Part shown: positions 9,931-19,550 of the stretch, in pieces
Position numbering within the stretch: position 1 is the first letter of the stretch
Layout: the number at the start of each line of letters is the position of its first letter
Assembly: GCA_025056355.1 (NCBI GenBank)
Contig: JANWWI010000002.1
Location: 62,001 to 126,000, forward strand
DNA from: Casimicrobiaceae bacterium
Lineage (GTDB): Bacteria; Pseudomonadota; Gammaproteobacteria; Burkholderiales; Casimicrobiaceae
Reading direction: 5' to 3'
Length of the DNA: 64,000 nucleotides
The notes under the pieces: generated by a model
Database searches by the model: none
Seen by the model: the letters and a program-made list of their open reading frames with translations, nothing else
Told to the model about the DNA's origin: nothing
Program-made: the position numbers and the translations under genes

Positions 9931-10503
9931 TCAGATGCGCCCTGCCCAGCGCGACGCGATCGTGGCCACACGGGCGCCAAAGGCGCGAGCCGTGGCATAG
10001 TCGGTCGCAGGAATCCCTTCGGCGCCTTGGTCAATGTTGGCTTGCACCATCAGGCCGCTGAAGCTGCCGACGCGGTTCAGATCCTCTGGGCTCGGCGGCT
10101 TGCTCGAGTTGTGCGACGGCATGAGCCCCGTTCCGACCCAGAGCATGCCGTGCTGCATCGCAAGCGTGTAGAACGCATCGATCGTGCGCTGCTTGTCGCC
10201 GTACCAACTCCCGGACACGGTAAAGCCTGCGGCGAGCTTGTCTTTCCAACCCTGCGCAAACCAGACTTTCGAGGTCTTGTCGATCCACTCCTTCATCGGC
10301 CCCGAGGGCCCGCCCATGTAGGTCGGCGAGCCGAAGATGATCGCATCCGAGGCGGCCAGCGTCTCCCAGTGCCGTTCGGCCTCGGCCACGGCAATCAGAT
10401 GCACGCTCGCGTGCGCCACGGACCGGGCGCCTTCGGCAACCGCCTCGGCGATTGCCTTGGTATGACCGTAACCCGAGTGATAGACGATCGAAACGATGGG
10501 CAT
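9931..10503 (-). CDS. Flavodoxin-fold NAD(P)H quinone oxidoreductase (WrbA-like)
   Basis: MPIVSIVYHSGYGHTKAIAEAVAEGARSV.., IIFGSPTYMGGPSGPMKEWIDKT. Confidence 0.85.
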   Translation of the reverse strand: MPIVSIVYHSGYGHTKAIAEAVAEGARSVAHASVHLIAVAEAERHWETLAASDAIIFGSPTYMGGPSGPMKEWIDKTSKVWFAQGWKDKLAAGFTVSGSWYGDKQRTIDAFYTLAMQHGMLWVGTGLMPSHNSSKPPSPEDLNRVGSFSGLMVQANIDQGAEGIPATDYATARAFGARVATIASRWAGRI

Positions 10504-10547
10504 TCTGGACACTCCTTGGTGAGGTTGAACACGGTTTGAGGGATCCT

Positions 10548-11270
10548 CTAGCGCGAGCCCGGCCACGCAGCCCCGGGCAGATCGAACAGGAGCACCTCGG
10601 CGCCACGGCCTTCGCTCAGAACGACGGCTGGCTCGCCTTCGAGCTTGGCGGCGTCGCCCTCGGCAAGCCGCACGCCATTGACCGCAATCTCGCCCCGAGC
10701 CACGTGCACATAGCCGAGCCGTCCCGGTGCAAGCGTCAGACTCGTCGATTCCCCGGCGTCAAAACGCCCGGCGTAGAGCCGCACGGCCTGTTTGATCGTG
10801 ACCGACCCCTCGGCCCCATCTCGCGAGGCCACCAGCCGCAGTCGTCCGCGCAGCTCGGACTCGGCGAAGCGCTTCTGCTCATAGCTTGGGGGGCCACCCG
10901 CAAGCTCGGGCAGGATCCAAATTTGCAGCAGGTGGGTGCGCTCGCTTGAGGAGGGATTGAACTCGCTGTGCAAAATGCCCGAGCCCGCGCTCATGCGTTG
11001 CACTTCCCCGGGCGTAATGATCGAGGCGTTGCCCAGGGAATCCCGGTGTGCGACCGCCCCTTCGAGCACGTAGGTCACGATCTCCATGTCGCGGTGCCCG
11101 TGCATCCCGAACCCTGCGCCCGGCGCAATCCAGTCGTCGTTGATCACGCGCAGGGGCCCGAAGTGCATGTGCTCGGGATCGTGATACTCGGCAAATGAAA
11201 ACGAAAACCGGCTCTGGAGCCAACCGCGGTCGGCTTGGCCACGCTCGTTCGATTTTCTGAGGGTCAACAT
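10548..11270 (-). CDS. Pirin family protein
   Basis: FSFAEYHDPEHMHFGPLRVINDDWIAPGAGFGMHGHRDMEIVTYVLEG pirin motif. Confidence 0.95.
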   Translation of the reverse strand: MLTLRKSNERGQADRGWLQSRFSFSFAEYHDPEHMHFGPLRVINDDWIAPGAGFGMHGHRDMEIVTYVLEGAVAHRDSLGNASIITPGEVQRMSAGSGILHSEFNPSSSERTHLLQIWILPELAGGPPSYEQKRFAESELRGRLRLVASRDGAEGSVTIKQAVRLYAGRFDAGESTSLTLAPGRLGYVHVARGEIAVNGVRLAEGDAAKLEGEPAVVLSEGRGAEVLLFDLPGAAWPGSR

Positions 11271-11379
11271 CGCATCCTCCTTGCACTCGCAACGCGGCTT
11301 TCGACGCCGACAGCCGGGCATTTTGCGGTTCCGGAGACGCGACACCAGGGGTCGCCACTGACCGAGTTGTTCGATAATT

Positions 11380-12312
11380 TTGAAAATGCCCGCCCTGAGC
11401 CTGGCCGCGCTTGAACTGCTCGATGCGATTGCTCGCGAGGGCAGCTTTGCGCGCGCGGCAGCGCGTCTCGGCCGTGCGCCCTCGGCAGTCACCTATGCGG
11501 TGCGCAAGCTCGAAGAGGAGCTCGACGTGCTTTTGTTCGACCGCCGCGGCTATCGGGCCACGCTGACGCCGGCCGGACGCCTGCTCGTGGAGCGTGGGCG
11601 ACTCTTGCTTGACGATGCGGCGCGTTTGACCGAGCTTGTGCGTCAGGCCGAACGTGGCTGGGAGCCGACGCTTCGGATTGCCCTGGATGCGATCCTGCCC
11701 TTTGAGTGGCTGATCGAACATCTGGCCGCCTGGGACCGCGCCGGCTGCCCGACAGAGTTGCGCCTCAGTCGCGAGACGCTCGGCGGCAGTTGGGATGCGC
11801 TTGCCGACGACCGCGCCGATCTGGCCATTGGCGCCGCGGGCGATCCGCCGCCCGCGCATGCGATCGCGATCCAGCCGTTGTTTCGCGCCGAGTTCGTCTT
11901 CGCAGTGGCGCCGCAGCACCCCTTGGCTCGCGCGCGTGAACCGATCGGCGCCGCCGAGCTGCTCGCGCACCGAGCCATCGTCGTGGCTGACAGTTCGCGC
12001 CGCCTGCCGGCGCGCTCCAGCGGGCTTGTGCCGGGCCAGCCGACGCTCGTTGTGCCGACCATGGAGGCCAAGCTCGAGCTACAGCGGCGCGGCTTTGGTG
12101 TGGGGTACTTGCCGCGCTGGACGGCCGCCCCGCTTATCGCGCAAGGCGAGCTCATCGAGCGCCGTATCGAGGAGCCCAAGCCTGCCGTCGATCTCGTCGT
12201 GGGCTGGCGCTTGGCGCGCCGCGGCCCACAACCCGGCAAGGCGCTCGCTTGGTGGCGCGAGCGGTTGCGCAGCGCCCGCGCCCCCGAGCCTGGGCCGCAG
12301 TCGTCCGCGTAA
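11380..12312 (+). CDS. LysR family transcriptional regulator
   Basis: N-terminal HTH ..LDAIAREGSFARAAARLGRAPSAVTYAVRKLEEELDVLLFDRRGY.. Confidence 0.93.
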   Translation: MKMPALSLAALELLDAIAREGSFARAAARLGRAPSAVTYAVRKLEEELDVLLFDRRGYRATLTPAGRLLVERGRLLLDDAARLTELVRQAERGWEPTLRIALDAILPFEWLIEHLAAWDRAGCPTELRLSRETLGGSWDALADDRADLAIGAAGDPPPAHAIAIQPLFRAEFVFAVAPQHPLARAREPIGAAELLAHRAIVVADSSRRLPARSSGLVPGQPTLVVPTMEAKLELQRRGFGVGYLPRWTAAPLIAQGELIERRIEEPKPAVDLVVGWRLARRGPQPGKALAWWRERLRSARAPEPGPQSSA

Positions 12313-12315
12313 AGC

Positions 12316-13584
12316 TCAAAGCGGTTCGAAAGCCGCCCAGCCTGAGGCGGGAGCCCGCCCGGCGATCGCATCGGCCAAGCACTCGGCCGAGGCCGCGCAC
12401 AGCGTCCAGCCCAGGTGTCCGTGGCCCGTGTTCCACCACAGATTTTCGAAGCCGTAGCGAGCAAGGATCGGCAGCGTCGAGGGCGTCATCGGACGCAAGC
12501 CGGCCCAGCGCTCAACCGCAGGCGAGTTCCAGTCGCACAGCCCGGGCCAGAGCGTCTCGGCGAAGCGTTCGAGCGGCGCGAAGTCAGCCGCGCGCCAGCT
12601 TGCGCCAGAGGCATTGAACACGGCGCCCGTGGTCAAGCGCAGCTTGCGCCTTTGTTCGAGCGGACACCACGCGACTCGAGCATCCTCGCACAGCCCGCCC
12701 AGACGCGGCGCGGCGCCCGGATCGCGCACCGGCACCGTCAGCGAAAACCCCTTGACCGGCAACATCGGCAGCCCGGCAAGCCCAAGCCGCGCCGCCCAGG
12801 CGTTGGAAAAAGGCCCAAGGCAGGCCACGACCACCTCGCAGGGCAGGCGCTGCCCGTCGCCCAGCACCATCGCCGTGATCCGTCCACCGCGAGCCTCCAC
12901 GCCGAGGGCCGGGGTACCCCAGCGCATCTGCACCCCGCGTGCGGCGAGCCACTCAGCCAGGCGGCAGGTGAAAACGCGCGCATCGCCCTGTGCGTCCTCG
13001 GGCGCGTAAGCGGCAGCGCGCAGCTGGCCCGCCGAGACGGCCCGTGCCAGCGCCGGCTCAAGATGCACCACCGCCTGCGCCGACACACAGGGCAAGCGCA
13101 CCCCAAAGCGTTGCAAGCGCTCGGCGCGCGCCCTCGCCTCGGCCTCGCTTGCCCGGCTGCGGCACAGATAGAGCAGCCCCGCCTGGTGGTAGCCGCAGTC
13201 GATGCGGGTCTGCGCAAGCAGCCGGCGCAACGCCTCGTGACCGCGCCGCGCCAGGGCGAGCTTCACGCGCGCGAGCCGCTCGTACTCCGCCGCATGCGCG
13301 TGACTCAGAAAGGCAAACGCCCAGCGCCAGAAAGCCGCATCGATGAACCTCTCAATGCGCCAGAAGGCGCTTCGGCCAAACCACGCCGCCAGCAGCTGCC
13401 GTGCAACACCCGGTGCCGGCCACGGCAGAGCGCGCGATGCGGCGATCAAGCCGGCATTGGCCTGGCTCGTCCCGGTCGCAGGCTCGGGGCCCGCCTCCAC
13501 GAGCGTGACCTCGTGCCCGTCGCGCCACAGCGCCCAGGCGCTCGCCACGCCGATGAGCCCCGCACCGAGCACGATCACGCGCAT
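12316..13584 (-). CDS. dadA: D-amino acid dehydrogenase (FAD-dependent)
   Basis: MRVIVLGAGLIGVASAWALWRDGHEVTLVE.. and GLRPMTPSTLPILARYGFENLWWNTGHGHLGWTLC. Confidence 0.9.
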   Translation of the reverse strand: MRVIVLGAGLIGVASAWALWRDGHEVTLVEAGPEPATGTSQANAGLIAASRALPWPAPGVARQLLAAWFGRSAFWRIERFIDAAFWRWAFAFLSHAHAAEYERLARVKLALARRGHEALRRLLAQTRIDCGYHQAGLLYLCRSRASEAEARARAERLQRFGVRLPCVSAQAVVHLEPALARAVSAGQLRAAAYAPEDAQGDARVFTCRLAEWLAARGVQMRWGTPALGVEARGGRITAMVLGDGQRLPCEVVVACLGPFSNAWAARLGLAGLPMLPVKGFSLTVPVRDPGAAPRLGGLCEDARVAWCPLEQRRKLRLTTGAVFNASGASWRAADFAPLERFAETLWPGLCDWNSPAVERWAGLRPMTPSTLPILARYGFENLWWNTGHGHLGWTLCAASAECLADAIAGRAPASGWAAFEPL

Positions 13585-13606
13585 GGGCGTTGGCGGCCTC
13601 CTCGCC

Positions 13607-14392
13607 TCAGCTCGAGAATACGGCCGTCACGGGAGCGTGATCGGAGGGCTTGTCCTCGGCGCTGCCCTTGCGCTCATTGCGGTCAATGGTCACGGCGATA
13701 CAGCGCTCGGCGAGTTCGGGCGAAGCGAGGATGTGATCGATGCGCAAACCGTGGTTTTTCGGGAAGGCGAGACGACGGTAATCCCACCAGCTATAGCGCA
13801 CGGGCGGATCAGCAAACAGACGGAACGTGTCGACGAGCCCCAGCGCGAGCCAGCGGCGAAAATAGGCCCGCTCTTGCTCGGAGCAAAGCACCTGGCCGGC
13901 CCAGGCTGCCGGATCGTGCACGTCCTCATCGGTCGGGGCGATGTTGAAATCGCCCATGACGAGCAAAGGCCCGTGCTGGGCGCATTCGCGCTCAAGCCAC
14001 CGCGTGCATGCCTCAAGCCAGGCAAGTTTGTGCGCATACGCCGCGCTGCCCACGGCTTGCCCGTTGACCACGTAGAGGTTGACGACGCGCAGCGGGCCAA
14101 AACTTGCCGCAAGCGCCCGCTGCGCAGGGTCGGCAAAGCCGGGAATGCCGATCTGCACGTCGGAGGGCTCGGGCCAACTCGCGCGCGCAAGGATCGCTAC
14201 GCCGTTGTAGCCCTTCTGTCCGGCCACCAGCGCGCGATAGCCCAGCGCGGCAAACGCCTCGTACGGAAAGCGCGAGGCTTCCATCTTGATTTCTTGAAGG
14301 CAGAGCAGCTCGCTGCCGGAGCGCTCGAGCCATCGCAGCACGCGCGCAAGCCGCGTGGCCAGACCGTTGACGTTCCAGGTCGTGACTCGCAA
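13607..14392 (-). CDS. Exodeoxyribonuclease III (AP endonuclease, copy 1)
   Basis: MRVTTWNVNGLATRL.., LCLQEIKME, VMGDFNIAPTDEDVHDP. Confidence 0.94.
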   Translation of the reverse strand: MRVTTWNVNGLATRLARVLRWLERSGSELLCLQEIKMEASRFPYEAFAALGYRALVAGQKGYNGVAILARASWPEPSDVQIGIPGFADPAQRALAASFGPLRVVNLYVVNGQAVGSAAYAHKLAWLEACTRWLERECAQHGPLLVMGDFNIAPTDEDVHDPAAWAGQVLCSEQERAYFRRWLALGLVDTFRLFADPPVRYSWWDYRRLAFPKNHGLRIDHILASPELAERCIAVTIDRNERKGSAEDKPSDHAPVTAVFSS

Positions 14393-14398
14393 AGCGTC

Positions 14399-15043
14399 TT
14401 AGCGACCTGTGGCACTTCCCCCGGCCGCGCCAGGTCTCGACACCGAGACACTGGGCTGGGTCGCGGCGCCCTCGGCGGCCGTTGCCGGAGCCTCCTTGCG
14501 CGGCTCATCGACGCCGCGCCGATCTTCGACCACGCGCGGGGCTCCGAAGGCCGGCGTGCGCGGATAGCCCGCTTGATCGAGCGCACCGGCCCACGTCGCC
14601 TCGTTGAAGCCGCGCAGCACGCGGCCACCGATCTTGAGCACGGGGACGGTGTTGCCGCCGGTTTCCTCGCGGAACCGCCTGTTGAGCTCGGCCGATCGGG
14701 TCGGATCGACGAGCGTGTGCGGCACGCCGCGCGCTTGCAGGAATTTGCGCGCTGCATCGCAGGGCTCACCGCAGTCAGTCACATAGAAAACAACGGGGTT
14801 GCGCCGCGCGGCCTCTTGCGTCGCAAGCGACTCGGGGTTGTTCTGAATCGAGTTGGCGCGAACGTTTCGCTCCTCCACGCCGCGCGCGCCGGGAGGGGGC
14901 GGCTGATCGGAAAAGACCGTCCGGCCGCTCGGATCGATGTAGCGATAGACCGTCTGAGCCGGCGTCTCGGCTGCGCCCAAAAGCAGCGCGACGCCCGCGG
15001 TCCAAACCCAGAAGATGCGCCGCAAAGGGGAGGTCGGTTTCAT
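14399..15043 (-). CDS. DUF4124 plus glutaredoxin-like domain protein, exported
   Basis: Signal-like N-terminus; TVYRYIDPSGRTVFSDQPPPP (DUF4124) then NPVVFYVTDCGEPCDAARKFLQARGVPHTLVDP...TVPVLKIGGRVLRGF (Grx fold). Confidence 0.85.
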   Translation of the reverse strand: MKPTSPLRRIFWVWTAGVALLLGAAETPAQTVYRYIDPSGRTVFSDQPPPPGARGVEERNVRANSIQNNPESLATQEAARRNPVVFYVTDCGEPCDAARKFLQARGVPHTLVDPTRSAELNRRFREETGGNTVPVLKIGGRVLRGFNEATWAGALDQAGYPRTPAFGAPRVVEDRRGVDEPRKEAPATAAEGAATQPSVSVSRPGAAGGSATGR

Positions 15044-15198
15044 GTGAGGCTCCTCGTCGGTGTGGCCACGGTGCCTGGCCGGTGTCCGACACCGCTGACC
15101 CGGCATCACGCTTGACCTGCCGGCTGATTGTGCCGCAAACGCCTTGGCCACGGGGTCGCTGCGGCAGCGGCTTCGACCTCAAGGTGTGTTTGTGGGGG

Positions 15199-15909
15199 TT
15201 ATTGGCGCGCCTGTTCGAGTGCGCGCAGATCCTCGGGCGTGGTCACATTGACCCAGCTGCCGGTATGCAACTCCCCGCTTACGCGCCCCGCGGCCACCCA
15301 GGCGCGATAGTGCTCGAGTAGGCGAAAGCGTACGCCGACCGGCCAGTTGCGCAGGCAGCGCCGCGCCAGCACCGCGATATTGGCCAGCGTTGAGCGCGGC
15401 TCGCCCTCGGTGAGACGCCCGTCGACAAGCGCGAACTCCCGCCCCCGCGCTGCGGGGCCCGCTGGCACGAGCACCAAATGCGCGCAATCGGGGCCCTCGG
15501 CCACGGTGCGCACCCGTTCAATCAGCCGCGCGTAGTCGAAGTCGCTCCAGATGTCGGCGCTAATGAGCAGCACGGCCTCGGAGCGAAACCGCGCCGCGGC
15601 CGTGGCCACACCACCGCCCGATTCGAGCGGCTCGGGCTCGACGGAATACTCGATCGCACAACCGTAGCGCGACCCATCGCCAAGCGCGGCCATGATTCTC
15701 TCGGCGCGGTAGCTCACGTTGATCACGACGTGGCGCACGCCCGAGGCGACGAGCTTTTCGAGATGGTGCTCGATCAGCGCGCGCCCCCGCACCGGCAACA
15801 GCGGCTTCGGCGTGGAATCGGACAACGGACGCATGCGCTCGCCGCGCCCGGCGGCAAGGATCATCGCGGTCGGCGCAAACGGCGCGTCAAAACGTCGCAC
15901 CGTGCTCAT
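15199..15909 (-). CDS. murU: N-acetylmuramate alpha-1-phosphate uridylyltransferase (MurU-like nucleotidyltransferase)
   Basis: APTAMILAAGRGERMRPLSDSTPKPLLPVRGRALIEHHLEKLVASG; adjacent to the AmgK-like kinase. Confidence 0.87.
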   Translation of the reverse strand: MSTVRRFDAPFAPTAMILAAGRGERMRPLSDSTPKPLLPVRGRALIEHHLEKLVASGVRHVVINVSYRAERIMAALGDGSRYGCAIEYSVEPEPLESGGGVATAAARFRSEAVLLISADIWSDFDYARLIERVRTVAEGPDCAHLVLVPAGPAARGREFALVDGRLTEGEPRSTLANIAVLARRCLRNWPVGVRFRLLEHYRAWVAAGRVSGELHTGSWVNVTTPEDLRALEQARQ

Positions 15910-16933
15910 GCGCGATCCCTTCGAGCCGATCCACGAGGGCAAGCAGCGGTGCAAAGTCCCGGTAGCGCAACGCCACCGCGCGCACGTAGCCGATAAAGCG
16001 CGGCGTGTCGGCCAAATACTTCGGCTTGCCGTCGCGGTAGTAGATGCGGGCAAAAATACCGAGGACCTTCAAGTGTCGCTGTAGCCCCATCCACTCCACC
16101 TCACGGTAAAACTGCGCGAAGTCCTCCGGCACCGGAAGCCGCGCACGGCGTGCACCGTCCCAGTAGCGGGCCACCCAGTCGATGACTTGTTCCTCCGCCC
16201 ACGAGTGAAAGGCATCGCGCACGAGCGAGGCGATGTCGTAGCTCACTGGCCCGATCACGGCATCCTGATGATCGAGCACCCCCGGCACGCTACCGGGCCG
16301 GTAGATGAGATTCCTTGGCATGAAGTCGCGATGCACGAACACGCGCGGCTGCGCAAGCGCAAACGCCACGAGCTGCCGCGCCACGGCCGTGAACCGCTCC
16401 CGCTCGGCAGCGCTCCATTCGAGCCCTCGGTGTCGCCCGACATACCACTCGGGAAAAAGCGCGAGCTCGCGCTCGAGGAGCGCCGCGTCGTAGCGCGGGA
16501 AATCGGCCGGCAGCGCCTCGAGCGCGATCTGCTGCAGGCGCAGCAGCGTCTCAATGGCTGCCCGCATCGCCGCATCGATCTCACTCGGAGCAAGCCGAGC
16601 AAAGGCCTCCAGGTAGGTCTGATGGCCCAGGTCCTCGAGCAACAAAAAGCCGGCCTCGACGTGGCTTGCGTAGACCTCGGGCGCGTGCACGCCGGCGCTG
16701 CGCAGCAGTGCGTTGACGCGCAAAAACGGCCGCACGTCTTCCGCTGGCGGCGGCGCATCCATCGCCATGGCGGTCGAGCCGTCGCCGCGCGTGAGGCGGA
16801 AGTACCGTCGAAAACTCGCATCGGCCGAGGCCGGCACCAGCTCCACGAATTCGCCCGGCCGCTGCGCGGCCAGCCAGGCCACAAGCTTTTCGAGCCGGGG
16901 ATCACTGCGCGATTCGATACCCTTGATGCGCAC
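15887..16933 (-). CDS. amgK: Aminoglycoside-phosphotransferase-fold sugar kinase (AmgK-like, MurNAc/GlcNAc anomeric kinase)
   Basis: VFVHRDFMPRNLIYRPGSVPGVLDHQDAVIGPVSYDIASL kinase motif; pairs with murU next to lptD. Confidence 0.87.
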   Translation of the reverse strand: MRIKGIESRSDPRLEKLVAWLAAQRPGEFVELVPASADASFRRYFRLTRGDGSTAMAMDAPPPAEDVRPFLRVNALLRSAGVHAPEVYASHVEAGFLLLEDLGHQTYLEAFARLAPSEIDAAMRAAIETLLRLQQIALEALPADFPRYDAALLERELALFPEWYVGRHRGLEWSAAERERFTAVARQLVAFALAQPRVFVHRDFMPRNLIYRPGSVPGVLDHQDAVIGPVSYDIASLVRDAFHSWAEEQVIDWVARYWDGARRARLPVPEDFAQFYREVEWMGLQRHLKVLGIFARIYYRDGKPKYLADTPRFIGYVRAVALRYRDFAPLLALVDRLEGIAHEHGATF

Positions 16934-17139
16934 GTTTGCCTCAAAACACGAGCCGTGGCCACACGCGGAGCGCCCGATGCAGGATCGAGCCTTCGCCGAG
17001 CATCAGCAAGCGATGCGCCGGCTGCCGCACCCCGCGCCTCTAGCCGGCGCGCGCCGGGTGGCCTGGGCTACACTCGGCCCGTGGTGGCGCATCCTCGATC
17101 ACAACGCAAGTCTAGCGGCTAGCGCTCGAGCGGCGCGCG

Positions 17140-19536
17140 ATGAACGCTCGCCATGCTTTCGCCCCGCGCATGAGCTCTGACCTTGAACGCTTCTTGCCTG
17201 CCCTTTTGGGCGCGCTCGGGCTCGTCTGCCTGAGCGCTTCGGCGGCCTCGGCAACGCCGCGCATCTGCGTCGACCCGCGCAGTGAAGCACCCGGCGGCGT
17301 GCCGCTCACGGGAGAGCTCGGTCAGCAAGCGCGCGATGAACGCGGACGGCCGCTCGCGCAGCTTCTGCGCCCCGAACGCGGCTTCGGGCGGGAGCGGACA
17401 ACGCTCACAGCCGAAGCGGTCTTCGGCCGTGAGGGTGAATTCGTCGAGGCGCGCGGAAGCGTCGATCTTCGCACCGCAACGCGGCAGATCCTCGCCGATG
17501 CGATGCGCTACGACCTTGCCCAAGACGTCGTGAATGCCCGCGGCCATGTGCTGATCCGCTCCTGGCAAGACGTGGTCTTTGGTCCAGAGCTCAGCTACGG
17601 GATCGAGACTCAGACCGGCTATATGAGCTCGCCCTCATTTGCGCTCGGCCTCTACAAAGGTCGCGGCTACGCCGAGCGGCTCGAATTCGCCGGCCCGGAT
17701 CGCTACCGCTTGCTCAAGGCTCGCTACACCACCTGTGCTGGCGAACATCCGGCCTGGCGGCTTGAGGTCGGGGAACTCGACCTCGACGAAGCAAGCGGCG
17801 TTGGCACCGCGCGCGATGCGCGCGTGCTGATCGGTGAGTGGCCGGTGGCCTGGTTGCCGCGCTTGAGCTTTCCGCTCACGAATGAACGAAAGAGCGGCTT
17901 TCTCGCGCCCACCTACGGCACGAGCGAAGCGCGCGGCTTCGATCTCCAACTGCCTTACTACCTGAACTTGGCGCCGAACTATGACGCCACCCTCACACCG
18001 CGACTCATGACCAAACGCGGGCTTCTGCTGCACGGCGAGCTGCGCTACATCGTCGACAGCCCGCTTGGGCGTTCAAGCGGCGAGCTCGAAGCCGAAGTGC
18101 TGCCCGATGACCGCGTGACCGGCCGCACGCGACGTGCGCTCGACCTCAGGCATGCGCAGCAGATTGCGCCCAATCTCGATTTGACGCTGCGCTATCGGGC
18201 CGTGGGCGATCCTCGCCATTTCGCCGATCTGTCCGACCGCGTGGCGGTCACCTCGATCACGACCTTGCCGCGCGAAGCCACCCTCAGCTATCGTGCAGGC
18301 GACTGGCACTTCACGGCACGCGTGCTTCGTTTTCAGACGCTTCAGGATCCGGCCGCCTTCGTGCTGCCGCCCTACGATCGCGCGCCGCAGCTGACGCTTG
18401 ATTCACCGTTGTGGCGTTTTGGCCCCGACCAGCGCTTTGAAGCGCACTTGCGGCTCGATGCCACGCGCTTTCTCTACCCGATCGGCACCAATCCGTCCGG
18501 CGACCGCTGGCTCGGGGTCGGCACGCTTGCTTGGCGCTACGAAACCCCCGGCGCGTTCGTCGTGCCGCGCGTGCGGCTGCACGCAAGCCGCTATCGGCTG
18601 CTCGATGTCTTCGATGACGTTGAAAACCAAACGCGCGTGGTGCCGCTTGGCAGCCTCGATGCGGGGCTGCGCTTCGAACGTGAAACGCGTCTGTTTGGCG
18701 AACGTTTCACGCAAACGCTTGAGCCGCGCGCGATGTTCACGCACGTGCCGTACCGCAACCAGTCCAGCGTCCCCGTGTTCGACACCGCGATTGCCGACTT
18801 CAACCTCTTGCAGCTGTGGAGCGAGAACCGCTACATCGGCGAGGACCGGCTCGGCGACACCACGCAGATCGCGCTCGGCGTGACCTCGCGTCTGTTCGAT
18901 GCCGAGAGCCAAAAAGAGCGCCTCGCCCTGACGCTTGGGCAGCGCATCTATCTGACCAATCAACGCGTCACGCTGGGCGAAGTCCCCCGCGACCGCAACA
19001 CCTCGGACGTGCTGGCCACGCTTGCCGGACGCGTCACCGACGCGCTCTACGTCGAAGCCGGTGCACAAATCAACCTCGACCGCGGCCGCCTCGAGCGGCA
19101 TGCCGTGGCCCTGCGCTACCGGCCCGAGCCAACCAAGACGTTCAACCTCAACTACCGCTCGATTCGGGAGCTTGTCACACTGTCGGGCCCGATCCGCGTT
19201 CAGCAGGTCGATGTCTCCGGACAATGGCCGATCGCGGGCGGCTGGTACGCCGTCGGCCGCCTCAACTATTCGCTTGCCGACCGCCAGCTCACCGAGGGCG
19301 TCGCGGGCCTCGAATACGACGGCTGCTGCTACGTCGTACGGGCGGTCGTGCAGCGGCTCGCCACGGGCACGCGCCGCGTCAACAACGCGTTTTTTCTTCA
19401 GCTCGAGCTCAATGGACTCGCGCGCGTGGGGGCGAACCCGATCGACCTCCTGCGACGCAACATCCCGGGCTACACGCAACTCTACGAAAATCCAACCCGG
19501 CGCCGGCTCGATCCGCCGGCATCCCGCCCCAACTAA
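17140..19536 (+). CDS. lptD: LPS-assembly outer membrane protein LptD
   Basis: OstA-like domain followed by LptD barrel; four conserved-type cysteines (ICVDP, TTCAGEH, YDGCCYVV). Confidence 0.96.
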   Translation: MNARHAFAPRMSSDLERFLPALLGALGLVCLSASAASATPRICVDPRSEAPGGVPLTGELGQQARDERGRPLAQLLRPERGFGRERTTLTAEAVFGREGEFVEARGSVDLRTATRQILADAMRYDLAQDVVNARGHVLIRSWQDVVFGPELSYGIETQTGYMSSPSFALGLYKGRGYAERLEFAGPDRYRLLKARYTTCAGEHPAWRLEVGELDLDEASGVGTARDARVLIGEWPVAWLPRLSFPLTNERKSGFLAPTYGTSEARGFDLQLPYYLNLAPNYDATLTPRLMTKRGLLLHGELRYIVDSPLGRSSGELEAEVLPDDRVTGRTRRALDLRHAQQIAPNLDLTLRYRAVGDPRHFADLSDRVAVTSITTLPREATLSYRAGDWHFTARVLRFQTLQDPAAFVLPPYDRAPQLTLDSPLWRFGPDQRFEAHLRLDATRFLYPIGTNPSGDRWLGVGTLAWRYETPGAFVVPRVRLHASRYRLLDVFDDVENQTRVVPLGSLDAGLRFERETRLFGERFTQTLEPRAMFTHVPYRNQSSVPVFDTAIADFNLLQLWSENRYIGEDRLGDTTQIALGVTSRLFDAESQKERLALTLGQRIYLTNQRVTLGEVPRDRNTSDVLATLAGRVTDALYVEAGAQINLDRGRLERHAVALRYRPEPTKTFNLNYRSIRELVTLSGPIRVQQVDVSGQWPIAGGWYAVGRLNYSLADRQLTEGVAGLEYDGCCYVVRAVVQRLATGTRRVNNAFFLQLELNGLARVGANPIDLLRRNIPGYTQLYENPTRRRLDPPASRPN

Positions 19537-19550
19537 CCGAGAAGGCAACG

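Noticed and set aside
13343-15115. 590-aa plus-strand ORF across dadA, exoIII and the DUF4124-Grx gene
   Set aside because: Spans several genes with strong family motifs on the other strand; composition typical of GC-rich shadow ORFs.
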